Positions 25,601 to 36,150 of a stretch of 64,000 bases of DNA are shown one piece after another. A model generated the notes under the pieces. That model was not told where the DNA came from. It searched no databases and worked only from the letters and a program-made list of their open reading frames with translations. The stretch's first letter is position 1; every line of letters begins with the position of its first letter. Source of the stretch: Diospyros lotus (Eukaryota > Streptophyta > Magnoliopsida > Ericales > Ebenaceae); NCBI RefSeq assembly GCF_014633365.1, contig NC_068349.1, forward strand, positions 37,223,192 to 37,287,191. Direction: 5' to 3'. The translations under genes were made by a program, and so were the position numbers.

Positions 25601-26775
25601 CTACACCTACCATGATGTGTAATGGGGTTTATATGTGGTTGATACCATCACGTTATATGATAGAGTTTGTGTAAGCATTGTATGTCGTATGTGGCGTCTG
25701 TGATTATTGCAAGACTCCGTCTATCACGTGATGAAGTTTTATTTGATTTATATAAATAAGATAATTTATCTGGATTTATAAGATTAGTCGGCAGAAATCC
25801 AAGTTTCTTATATTAAAAATTTTAAAAAGACAAGAAAATAGTAAATGTTCTAGAGAATGGTCCATTAACATACCATACCAAATTGTCAAAGTTTGTTCTC
25901 GAAGGTTGTTAATAAAGTCAAATTAAACCAAAATAATAATCAAAACTCACATTGAAAATAATCATTAATAATTTATAAAAAAATAAAATTATCAAATTTA
26001 TTTTTTTTTTTGGCTCATCATGATTTTCCTTTTAAAAAATATTAAAAAAGTATTTTCTTTTTGTCTCCTTCAAAGATTGAACTTAATAAATAATCTCGCA
26101 TCTCTTAGCATAGGGTAGGGAATTCATCGCACTAGTTTAAGAGTTTAGGATATCACAAGATTGTGAATTTGATTTTGCTTTCGCATAGAACTGTATAATT
26201 GACTGTATTTATCCAGGGGCTAGGCTCTCGACTCAGATTTTTAGCTCGCGACGAACTTGTTTATTCACTTAAAACTGCGAAACAATGATTGTTGCACCCG
26301 CACCATATGTAATAAAACACTCCTCGAAGAACAAACAGTTTTCCACCTGACACAAATGCTACCATTCCAACTTCTAGATGCCCAATACATCATTCAATCC
26401 TGTTAGTAATGGATCATTCAAATTTAGTCTGTCTTTTAATATACAAGTTATGAATACAATATATTAGACATACATACAAATTTAATAAAATTATATCTAA
26501 CTAAATCAATTAAGGGTTTGTTTGATAACATTTAGTTGAAAAGAAAATTATATTTTAAGAAAAACAAAAACTATCTTCCCTTAAATGAAATTTTTCATGA
26601 AAAAGAGATAAAAACATGCTTTAATAATTATATCATGAAATTCAATTCTTTAGATGTAATATTTTTTATACTATCAAACACATCCTAACTATTTTTAGAT
26701 AATTCAATCTTCGATCTAAAATTTTTATTAATTTCAGTTTCCATCTTATCTAATATAAAATCAGTTCGGACAAAC
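22615..26775. other. Intergenic region, AT-rich, no gene seen
   Basis: The frames are short and shattered. A 41-bp tandem duplication lies at 23778-23859. Nothing else was recognised. Confidence 0.6.
23778..23859. repeat. 41-bp tandem duplication
   Basis: Two adjacent copies begin ATGAGCGGATTTATA and include GTGAGTTG(C/T)CCTAG. They differ at a few positions. Confidence 0.85.
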
Positions 26776-26930
26776 TAACCCTAACCCTAACCACAGCCAC
26801 AGGTACGTCCCGCCTCTCTCTCCGAGAAAAGCGAAATGGCCAGCTGTAATTCGCATTTCAGAATCAGTAGTTTATTCTTTACTCTCTCTCTCTCTCTCTC
26901 TCTCTATCTATATATATATAGATAGATATT
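26776..26930 (+). promoter_or_regulatory. PLAC8 gene promoter region: telo-box-like repeat, CT tract and TATA-like stretch
   Basis: CTAACCCTAACCCTAACC lies at 26779-26796. An uninterrupted CT repeat (about 26881-26905) and a TATATATATA stretch (about 26911-26920) follow, 210-250 bases before the start codon. AACCCTAA telo-boxes and CT tracts are common in promoters of broadly expressed plant genes. Function here is inferred. Confidence 0.45.
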
Positions 26931-27134
26931 ATAATCTTCTTCTGCGGCTGCGTCTTTAGCCAATCAGAAGACTTATTATATATATATCGATCTCCGTCGA
27001 TCCCTAAAACGCTGACCGGTCTCTGTCGAACAATCGCAGGGTACAATCTGAGGCTTTGGAAGAGCTTCCCCTCTCTAGAATCACACTTTCTCCCTAGGAT
27101 TTAGGTTGTCAAGGGAGTATCTGCTCGTGCAAAG

Positions 27135-30100
27135 ATGGTGTCGCAGGCGTATCTTGACAAAATGTCTGCTCGCCAGGGGTATCGGAATCTCTGGCGCACC
27201 GATCTCATGCATTCTATATGCGCCGATCCTGCCTGTAAGCCGAGCGCCGTTGTCAATTCCGATGTTTCCTTGTTCTTTTGACTTATCAGATTCGATGATT
27301 TGTTTTTTCAATTTCTGAAATTTGTTTCGAGTTTTTGAACTTTTTTTTTTTTTTGGTTTTGGTGGTGTCGCTTTGTTTGCAGACTGCTGTTTTGCGACCC
27401 TCTGGTGAGTGCTCCGATCTTGTTTACTGAATTGTTTTTTTTTTTTTTTTACTCTTTACTCTTTCGAAAGGGAGTTTAAATTTGATCCGTGTTTCTGGCG
27501 GCTGATAACCTGTAGGAAGAGGAAATTTATAATTTTAATTTTCTACAGTGTTTCATTGTACATGAACTTTCGAATTAGGGTAAAAAGAAAAAGATTTTGA
27601 AATAATGATCATCGTTCTCTCGGCATGACCTGGTACATTTATTTGTCATGGTGGAGTTATTTTCCTGCTCTGAACTGTGAAATGTTGGATTTATGTTGAT
27701 ACTTATGCTATCTTCTGTTATCCGGCGACAATATCGTAGTGTCGCTTTCATGATCAATCTGCCTGTCGATGCATCTGGTGTATACTTTGGCATTTAATGC
27801 TTGCTATAGTTTATCTTACAAAATTTGGTTGCATTACTGAGTTGGGTCTTGTTGACTTAGTTTAGTTTGGGTGACTGGGATAGCTTGAATATATATGCCC
27901 CTATACGATGCATTAATTATAACAGATCAGTGAGTTACTGCTTGAGTGGAGATCGGATGACTGGGCTGAATATATTATTTGTTATGTTATTTACTATATT
28001 GCTACTTCTGCAAAAATGGATACGACATGAGCATATGTAAATGTAAATCTGCGTTGTCTTTGTTGTTAGCATATTTGGATTTAATGTTAGCCACTTTATT
28101 ATATTTAGTCATGACGGATGTCTGGTAAGGCTGAAGGGGCTAGCTAGGTGTAGTGGGTTGTAAAGAAAGGTAACAAGTTGTAAACTCTAGGGAGCCAGGC
28201 AAGTACTCTCTGATCTCGTATAGGTTGTGATAAATTATGAGGTGATGATAGTTGATAAATTACAATTTTAAAAAATGTTACAGGCCTGAAACTATTCAAA
28301 AAAACTACTACTTTTGCTTTCAACTCATTTCCCACTCTAGAAAGGTTCTGGCATGACAATTTTTGGCTAAGGCAAAATTGCTAGTGGGACTAGCAATTAT
28401 GCCTAATAACTGCTGGTCAGACCAACAATTTTCAGTACACGAAGTAGACGTTTGCAAACTTTCAAAGCAAACTCCATAGTCCTCCGCAACTCTTGAAGCT
28501 CTTGAGAGCGGAGGCCTCTGAGTATAGCAGTCAAGTTTTAGTGTTGCTAAGTTGTAAACAAAATATGCTAAATTCTATATTTGTGCATAGAATAATATCT
28601 CCCAAAATATTTACCTTCATGCCCTCCATTATTCTCCCCTGACTAAAAAGAACTCAGCTTCGATGAGTTAAGACTGGAAGAGCTTTGTCAGAAGCTCATG
28701 TCAATGATGATGGTGCTATGATGATGAGGGCAATATCAGCTTTGCTGGTTGGTGCATTCTGTTCTGAATGGCTCCATAGTTTGATGATGGCAAAAATGGT
28801 TGTGCGAAATTAATGGTGTTGCTGCTGTTGAACAAGTTGGTTATTCTAGAAAGAAACTGATGGCATTTTTCCTGGTTCTGAGTTTCTGCTGATGTGACAA
28901 TCAGATGTCGTCGATTGAATTTTGGCTCTAATCCCAATTGATGTAGAACCAACAAAGAACAATAACACAAACAAAGACTTTAATGGAGAAACTCAAATCA
29001 ATATCAATTCAATTATCAAAGTCTACCTCAAAGAGTACACCCAAAAGGCCTTATATAGACTACTATAAATCTTACCCTAACTAGGATTTTAAATAATGAA
29101 AACATAATCAAAGATTAACTAGGAAAGAAATAAACAAAATATACTAATTTCTATATTTGTGCTAGAATAATATCTCCTAAAATATATATTTCCATGCGCA
29201 ATCTAGGGCCCAATTCTTCAGTTCATACACGGCTTGGGATCCCTATTCTTGGGGACCTGGACGAACTGCGAGTTGGAAACCACAAGTCAAATTGCAGTTC
29301 AGGGGGTGGGAGTGAACCGGGTAACTGTGGTTTGACCCTGTGGGAGGAAGACCAATAGACGCACTTATGAGGTGAGTAAATGAAGTGGAAGAAATTTGTA
29401 GCGAAAGAGATATAAGAAAACGTGGTGGGAAACTCTTAGCAATGACATGGCCATGGATAGAGATGATGGGAGAGTTAGAATTCATGTAATTGACCCCACC
29501 TAGTGGAGATTAAGGCTTGTGAGATGATCATGGCCATCGGTGATTGTAGAACCTATTTATAATCTAGGCCAAGCCAAAGGTCTCACTTGTCCTGTTAACT
29601 TGATTCAAGCACTTGTGGCCAGGTAAATTGGCCTCCATCTGTTGTGCCTTCTTTAAATAGAGTTCATGCAGTATCGCTGAAGCTTTCTCTCCCCCTCCCC
29701 CTCTCCTTCCCTTGTGACTGCCTCTACTTGAGTATATCCTCCTGTAACTGAGAGCTATAAGTGATCAATTATACTTCCAAGGAAAGTTGGTGCTAGCCTA
29801 TTTGACCATAACGCCTGCAAACTCACCCTAATGAGTCCTTGAGCGAAAAAATGTAATTAACATAAAAAAAAAACAAGAAGACTGAGGTGAACTTGATGAG
29901 ACCGTCTATGATTGTATAGTAAGGGAAGAAATCTTGCATTTCGAAAGAGAAGATTTTCTTCTCGCTTCAGTTTTCCATGTCAAGTACTTGAAGAGAGATG
30001 AACACAACTTAAAGGGTGAGTGAATCCTTATACCATAAAATAAGTGAGAGCTGATCTTTACTAGGGAAATGGGCACAAGATAAACAAGTGTTCTTTATAA

Positions 30101-31915
30101 ATCAAAACAAGTGAATGACTCTTTGTCAGCATATCCTTTAGTCTTCATAAATTCCATGTGAAGTTCCACTATCTATGTTGCTTTTGTTATATAATGTAAG
30201 AGGAAAAGTCCTTTTTTTGTTCCATGCTCAACCTCAAACTCCTCTTTTTATACTAACACTTGTCTTGTATTTCCTTCATTTTGTCAAGCTGCTATATTTT
30301 ATATTGTCTGCCAATATATGAGGAAAAGACTTGCTATGTTTTTTTTCAAATGTTAGGTGATCTTATTAATATGATGTAGCATGATTAATTTCTCTCCTAT
30401 AATGTAGTGCTCCCTGTGTATCATACTTGCTTCGCAAACGAGCTCTTTACAATGACATGTCAAGGTAATGTTTATATTTTTTGCCCTTGTACTGTAACTT
30501 GATGAGGTTGCTCTGTATTGATTTTGGTTTTTCCTTAATATTTTATGTAACTATAAGATGATTGAAAAGCTAAAATTCATGTAACTGATCCCTGCTAGTG
30601 GGATTAAATCTTGTGATAATGTAATATGATCAGAGGAAAAGGCCGCTCTAGTTTCTTTGATGTTCTTTCTGTCTCTTTTTTGGGTGATGTAGATACACAT
30701 GCTGTGGAGGCTACATGCCTTGCAGCGGGAGGTGTGGAGAAAGTAAATGCCCCGAATTATGTCTTTGCACTGAGGTAAGAAATTCATTTTGATCTCTTAT
30801 TCCTGAAATTTAGTTTGATTTACTACACTAAATGGTTCAGTGCACTTGCTCTCTACTCAAATTATATTATTTAAATCTGTTTCATAGTCCTCAATACTTT
30901 TTTTCCTTGGTTCAGGTTTTCTTATGCTTTGCAAATTCAGTTGCGTCAACACGCTTCATGCTGCAAGATGAGTTCAACATACAGACCACGAAGTGTGACA
31001 ACTGCATTATTGTACTCTTATCTGTCTCTCCCTACAGGTCTTTGTTCTTAATTATCTATCAACGTCACTAATATTCATTTGGTCCTTGTACAGGGTTTCA
31101 TGTTCTGCCTTCAACAATTGGCCTGTATATTTTCTCTGGTTGCTTGCATTTCTGGAATAGATGAACTTCAAGAGGCGTCTCAGATCCTGTCATGTGCGGC
31201 AGATTTGGTTTATTGCACGTAAGGCTGTTAACACATTGCTTTCTTACCTGAACCAAAATGTTCAGAAAAAAGAGATCTTTATTCTCATTACATATTTTCC
31301 TTCTCCTTTTTTTGCAGGGTTTGTGCTTGTATGCAGGTTAGTTACTATCACCCTTTCAAGAATTTTCATTTTGGTTTGTAAGTAGTATTTAACCTAATTC
31401 TCCATGGACACGATTGATTTTAAACATTGCTACAGTAAAAATCTTCTATGCGCATAACTTTACTGGGAATCAGATGGTTTAAACTCTTAAAATTTAAGAA
31501 CCTTTAGTGAATTGTTTGATGACTACGCAATTAATTTTGATCGTACGCCACCCATTTTGTCGGTTCATATTCATGGGCTCTCTTTTACCTGATTCCAATT
31601 CTCAACTCTACTACTACTGTTAGGCCCCTACATATCCTCAGTATCGAATGATCCTACTGTGGAACATTGCAGACACAGCACAAGGTTGAAATGGACAAAA
31701 GGGATGGCAAGTTTGGGCCACAACCAGCAATGGCTGTGCCGCCACCTCAATACATGTCCCGTATTGATCAGCCCGTCCCTCCATCAGTCGGCTACCCACC
31801 ACCTGCACCAGCCGCATACCCACCCCCGCCAGCTTACGGACAGCAGCCATATGGAAGCTACCCGCCGCCACAAGGCCAAGGCTACCCCCCAGCCCCCGCC
31901 GGTTATCCCAGGTGA
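27135..31915 (+). CDS. Cys-rich PLAC8-family protein
   Basis: Small membrane-associated Cys-rich protein of the PLAC8 (DUF614) family. Other plant members act in metal transport or organ-size control; this subfamily's role is not known to me. Eight exons: 27135-27234, 27383-27404, 30408-30464, 30693-30774, 30916-31011, 31094-31218, 31318-31336 and 31673-31915, giving 247 residues with all phases consistent. Exons 2 and 7 are micro-exons of 22 and 19 bases. The protein has an N-terminal MVSQAYLDKMSARQGYRNLW, the PLAC8 core CAPCVSYLLRKRALYNDMS and GYMPCSGRCGESKCPELC, and hydrophobic stretches (VFLCFANSVAS, LACIFSLVACI). The C-terminal tail is rich in Pro, Tyr and Gly (SYPPPQGQGYPPAP). It closely resembles Arabidopsis At4g23470 as I remember it. 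Intron 2 is large (3 kb) and holds transposon debris. Confidence 0.93.
28558..29197. repeat. Pair of direct repeats 576 bases apart in the PLAC8 gene intron
   Basis: ACAAAATATRCTAAWTTCTATATTTGTGC followed by AGAATAATATCTCC occurs at 28558-28620 and 29134-29197. They could be remnants of a small terminal-repeat element, but no TG/CA ends or primer site were found. Confidence 0.55.
29478..29519 (+). mobile_element. RTE-type LINE 3' tail (fragment)
   Basis: GAATTCATGTAATTGACCCC then ACCTAGTGGAGATTAAGGCTTG. It matches the widespread plant LINE tail of the form ATTCATRTAGCYGACCCC...TAGTGGGATWAAGGCTTG, also found four more times in this window. Confidence 0.55.
30572..30613 (+). mobile_element. 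RTE-type LINE 3' tail (fragment)
   Basis: AAAATTCATGTAACTGATCC then CTGCTAGTGGGATTAAATCTTG, in PLAC8 gene intron 3. Same tail family as 29478-29519, more decayed. Confidence 0.5.
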
Positions 31916-34259
31916 TCCTTACCATATGATTTGAAGGCTTGAGTTGTTGTCTGGACATGGCTGCCATTTCAGATTCTTAGTTGATTTAGGGAAATTATCT
32001 ATCTATTAGCAAGGCAACACTAGAACTCAGTATATATACTATAGGTGTGTTTTGTGTTATAAATAAGAAGCCTGGTTAGTATGCACCTAGTTGCACAGCC
32101 TTGGTATTCCGTTTATTATCATTCTCATTGTGTGTGAATTTGTTGATTTTATTGTTGCTTGTTTGTTCATTTGATTTTCTTGACTATTGCGAAGAACATT
32201 GGTAGTAATGGTAAGATTGATTTTTTTTCTTGTGATTAGATAAATTGTCGGTCATAGTCGAGTTGTAGAAATACTGTTCTTGTAAAATACAAATAAAATT
32301 GTGTATAAAAAAGATGATCCTTTATTATCGCTTGCAAAGCGGGAATTTTGTGATGCGGAAAGTGATCGCTACAACAAAGTATCGTTTCTAAGTATATTGA
32401 AAATATAAACTAAAAATAAGTATATCTAATTATTATAAACTTTAAAATGACGTCACTACATAAGAGGTTTGCTTTCACTTGGTAGGACAGTAGTCTCTCC
32501 CCGTCATTTCTTTATATTTAGGAAGTGTTTGAGAAGATAACGAAGTAATAGAAATAGATGAAATAATAAGTAATAGAAAATGATTTTCTTTGTTTGAGAG
32601 ACCTATTAGAAATAATAATAAAATAGAAAGAGTTTGGATGAAACCTTTCTCCATCCAATCTCCTCTAAATAAGTTTAGTCTCCCCCAAATTGAAAGAGAT
32701 TGGGTGAGAATAAACTCCTATATCTATTATGTAAGAATTGCATTAAAAAATTTCAAAATGTCTATAACTTTAAGTTAGGGTATATCTTGAGCAACACCAT
32801 CAAAAATAAAAATGTATAAAAAATTAATGTAAATTACTGTCGCATATTTACATTTCTCTTTAACAATGAGAATTTATATACAAATGTCAAGGAAAACTGC
32901 AAACAGATTCATTGCCTAAATTCCTTAATTTACTCACTTGCTCGAGTAATTAGAGACTATTATTTATGTCTTGGTTTCAAAATGTGAAATCTTTCACCTT
33001 AAAGGCCCTCGTAGTTCAACTCTAAGATTACAGCGAATGAGGTAAATTACGAAATTTAGAGCAAGATTCGAACATGGGACCTGTACCGACTATATAGTGG
33101 CTAAAGTCTTATGATTTTGGTTCCAACGCGTGTACGGTCTCAACCAGTAGGCTATGACTGTGGGGGTCACTTACATCTAATCTATACTTTAAAGGTGTTA
33201 GACTGTAGTTTATTTATCTTTTATGTATTTTTAAAAAGTCGAAGTGATATTGATTAGGAAAAAAATTTCGATACATTTAATAACGTAATACTTTTACAAC
33301 ATTCACTGGTGATATTTCTTTAAAGACGATACTTTTTAAGTGATGTGTCAATAAAAATAATTACAGTTGGACTTTCCTAAGCTGCTACCATCATAATGTG
33401 AAGAAAAATTAATCTTTTAATCATATTTTATATCTCAACATAATATATTTTTTTTATGACATGAGATATTTCTACTTTCCACTCAAGTAAACTAGCCACG
33501 AGGCTATGCAAGCTCCTCATTTCAGATTACTTGAGCAGAGTTCTGTTGTGTGATAAGTGGAGCCCTACAGTAATCACAAGAGCCCTAAAGTTGTGGGTCT
33601 GATGCTGCCTTCGTGTGTAGTGTAGATTATGTAATTGTTTATGTCTATTCGAAAAACTAGACTCTTTTTTTTTGGTTTATAATAAATTTGTCCATTTACT
33701 TAAAACTGTAGAACAGGTAAATTAAGAGCTTTAAAGATATTGAAGTGGAGGTAGATTAAGAGCTTTAAAGATATTGAAGTGGACTTGGGATCGAAAATTA
33801 TTTGTGATTGAGGAAGCTCTTGAGTTTTTCACATTATAAAAGAAAATATATTGGACAATTAATCCCTTCAGATGGTACAAATAATTCACCATACACTCTT
33901 AAAAGATTGGAATATCAGAAGGAAAGTTTTGGATCATGCCATCATTATTTTTAAATAATCTTATTATTTCGAGATTTAATAAACTAAATTTAAGAATTCT
34001 TTAATATAAATTATACTAAAAATGAGAGAATTTGAACCGTCATGATCAAAAAACTTAGTTTGATCGAACTAACACGACCAACTCTTGATTCAAAATACCT
34101 CTTTTTAGTAACAAAAAAATAATTAAAAATCTAAAATTTATATAACCGATCCAACTTATATAAATTAAGGATTGTTATTAGATCTAAATTCATACGAAAG
34201 ACAAATTTTCTTCTCTTCTCATTTTGGTTAACAAATTAATCAAGCTTTACAATATTAGT
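31916..34259. other. Intergenic region between the convergent PLAC8 and RING genes
   Basis: It starts with the PLAC8 gene 3' UTR. A 34-bp tandem duplication lies at 33716-33783. No further gene was supported. Confidence 0.6.
33716..33783. repeat. 34-bp tandem duplication
   Basis: Two adjacent copies of GGTA(A/G)ATTAAGAGCTTTAAAG followed by ATATTGAAGTGGA, with a single difference. Confidence 0.9.
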
Positions 34260-34754
34260 CTACAAAGACGAAACTGAACTGTAGTAGTCACTGTACGGGT
34301 CGGCGGCGCCGGGGGCTGCCCAGAGCCGTTGATTGAACTCATCAAGCTTTTCGTGCGGCACAAATGGCGTCCTGCAGAGCGGACACGTCTTCTGATCGTG
34401 GTCCATCCATCGCTCCAGGCAGCTCCGGTGGAATATGTGCCGGCAGTTCCTCAGCCACCGGATCTCATCCCCCACCTCCATCTCGTACAGGCACACGGCG
34501 CAGCTCTCCCCCGCCTCTCCCGCCAGCTTCGCCACCTGCAGCAGCTCCCTTATCAGGACTGCCGATATGGGCGGGGTCTCCGGTCCCCGGGTCGGATTCT
34601 CCAGGAGTGAAGCGTCGGCCGGCTCGAGAAATTCCGGCAGGCCCATGAAGCGCAGCAGAGAGAGGATGAGGCTTCGGATTAAGCCCAGAAGAGAGAGCCC
34701 GCAGATGAAGAGCTTTGGGATCAAATCTTCCGTGTAAACCACCGGAAAACCCAT
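34260..34754 (-). CDS. BRH1: RING-H2 E3 ubiquitin ligase, BRH1-like
   Basis: Intronless gene for a 164-residue membrane-anchored E3 ubiquitin ligase that would transfer ubiquitin from an E2 to unknown targets. The start ATG at 34754 gives MGFPVVYTEDLIPKLFICGL. Residues 15-38 are a hydrophobic anchor. The RING-H2 domain at 85-127 has the complete ligand set Cys85, Cys88, Cys104, His106, His109, Cys112, Cys124 and Cys127, with the conserved blocks EIRWLRNCRHIFHRSC and MDHDQKTCPLCRTPFVP. The C-terminus FNQRLWAA...YYSSVSSL also matches the brassinosteroid-responsive RING-H2 protein BRH1 as I remember it. The closest syntenic Arabidopsis gene may instead be At4g00305, a small RING protein. The gene is GC-rich compared with its surroundings. 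Family is certain; the exact paralogue is less so. Confidence 0.93.
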   Translation of the reverse strand: MGFPVVYTEDLIPKLFICGLSLLGLIRSLILSLLRFMGLPEFLEPADASLLENPTRGPETPPISAVLIRELLQVAKLAGEAGESCAVCLYEMEVGDEIRWLRNCRHIFHRSCLERWMDHDQKTCPLCRTPFVPHEKLDEFNQRLWAAPGAADPYSDYYSSVSSL

Positions 34755-34782
34755 CCGAAATATCTTCCGATCAACTTACACA

Positions 34783-34852
34783 GTGAGAGAGAGAGAGAGT
34801 GAGAGAGAGCTTCATATGAATCTGCTCTGACTGCAACTGTTAGATATATAGC
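34783..34852 (-). promoter_or_regulatory. RING gene leader GA repeat and TATA box
   Basis: On the minus strand TATATATCTA lies at about 34850-34841, about 90 bases before the ATG. A CT repeat (GA on the plus strand, 34783-34809) lies between them in the probable 5' UTR. This fits a standard plant core promoter. Confidence 0.55.
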
Positions 34853-35744
34853 AGAGACGGAAGCTGAATTCGTTATTGCAGCGTCTGCAATTATATTATT
34901 TTGGACAAATTTATTAAAGAAAATACTATTTTTTAATCATTTAAATGTTTTAATTCACCTATTAAATTATTTCAATAGTAAACTCTGGTTAGGGTTTTTG
35001 TTAAAAATAGATAAATGAAGGAGAAGAATATTATTTGGAAACTGAATCAAACATCATAAGCCAAATGAAGTGAATTTATTGTTGTTTGAATATAATAATT
35101 AAAATTTATTTATTTTAAAAAAAATTAATAAGAAACCGACAAGATCTAACAGAGAACAATATCGTTTGGGAGAGCACCGAGAAAGACTCGATTTGTTGTT
35201 CGAGACCATCTAGAAGAAGTGGTTAGCAAAACAAAAGTAGACTAGAAATGAATAAGTTAAAACCCCATCTAAACTCTATTTTTTAGGAATTATTATATAT
35301 ATAAATAAATTTGACAAATAACTCTCATAAATTGATAATTTCTTGAGATAGCGTAAATGATTCACCACATATGTCCGAGAATTTAAATTACCGCAAGATC
35401 ATGAACTCGAATCTGTCTCTATATGGCTGTCGATAATCTATTTCTATTCAAAAGATCAAATCTCAATATTTTGGCCTACAACTCATTTATTAGTTCGTTG
35501 GGATTAAGAAAATGATAAATCATGAATTTTAAAAAATATAAAATAATTAGCTCAAAAATTATACGTTAATCAAGAAAAGTTCTCGAAAGTGGTGGGTTTT
35601 ATTTAATTTTTGAGTGTCTTCTAAATTTGGATGGCATAAACTATTTAAAAAGTCAATAATTTATAAAGTAATTAATTGACGTGTACAATTTTTTATGGTT
35701 TAAAATTAAATTAAAATGAAAATAAAAACGTGGCATTGTTAGGG

Positions 35745-36150
35745 GGAGTGTGATTTTGTTCACCCCTTTAACGGGGGTGAACGTAACCCCGTTAGTGGGG
35801 TTAAAAAAATAACCCCTTAACTGAAAAAAATTACAAAACTGTTTTAAAAAAAATTAATTATATTTTTAAAAAATATTATTTTTAAAATTTAATTAAAAAT
35901 GTGACCGGATTAAAATTAGATGGATTAGAACTCACAAAAAAAATAACAAACTTACAAAAATAATTGACATAATTAAAATTAAAAAGTGACTATTTTCAGT
36001 AATTAATTTATTTGAGTGATTAAAAATAATTTTTTTAAAAAATATAATTAAAAATATTTTTTTTTAATATAATTATTTTTTTAACCCCCAAATTACGTTC
36101 ACCACCGTTAAAAGGGGGATGAACAGAGAGGGCAAAATCGCACTTGGGGG
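35745..36150. repeat. Foldback (MITE-like) element
   Basis: The left end AGTGTGATTTTG...TTCACCCC..TTTAACGGGGGTGAACGTAA is matched in reverse complement by the right end AGTGCGATTTTG...TTCATCCCCC.TTTTAACGGTGGTGAACGTAA. The interior is AT-rich and non-coding. A target duplication could not be fixed because both flanks are G-rich. Confidence 0.7.

Larger units (their letters stand above)
27405..30407 (+). other. PLAC8 gene intron 2 (3.0 kb) with transposon debris
   Basis: It contains a direct repeat of about 63 bases (28558-28620 and 29134-29197) sharing TCTATATTTGTGC and AGAATAATATCTCC, and a LINE-like tail at 29478-29519. No gene on either strand was supported. Confidence 0.65.

Noticed and set aside
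26779..26796. Interstitial telomeric repeat
   Set aside because: Only two to three CCCTAA units are present, the unit is not the usual plant CCCTAAA, and it lies in a promoter. A telo-box-like element is more likely than a telomere remnant.
34329..34737. Plus-strand frames opposite the RING gene
   Set aside because: They are antisense shadows of the GC-rich RING coding region with no family similarity.
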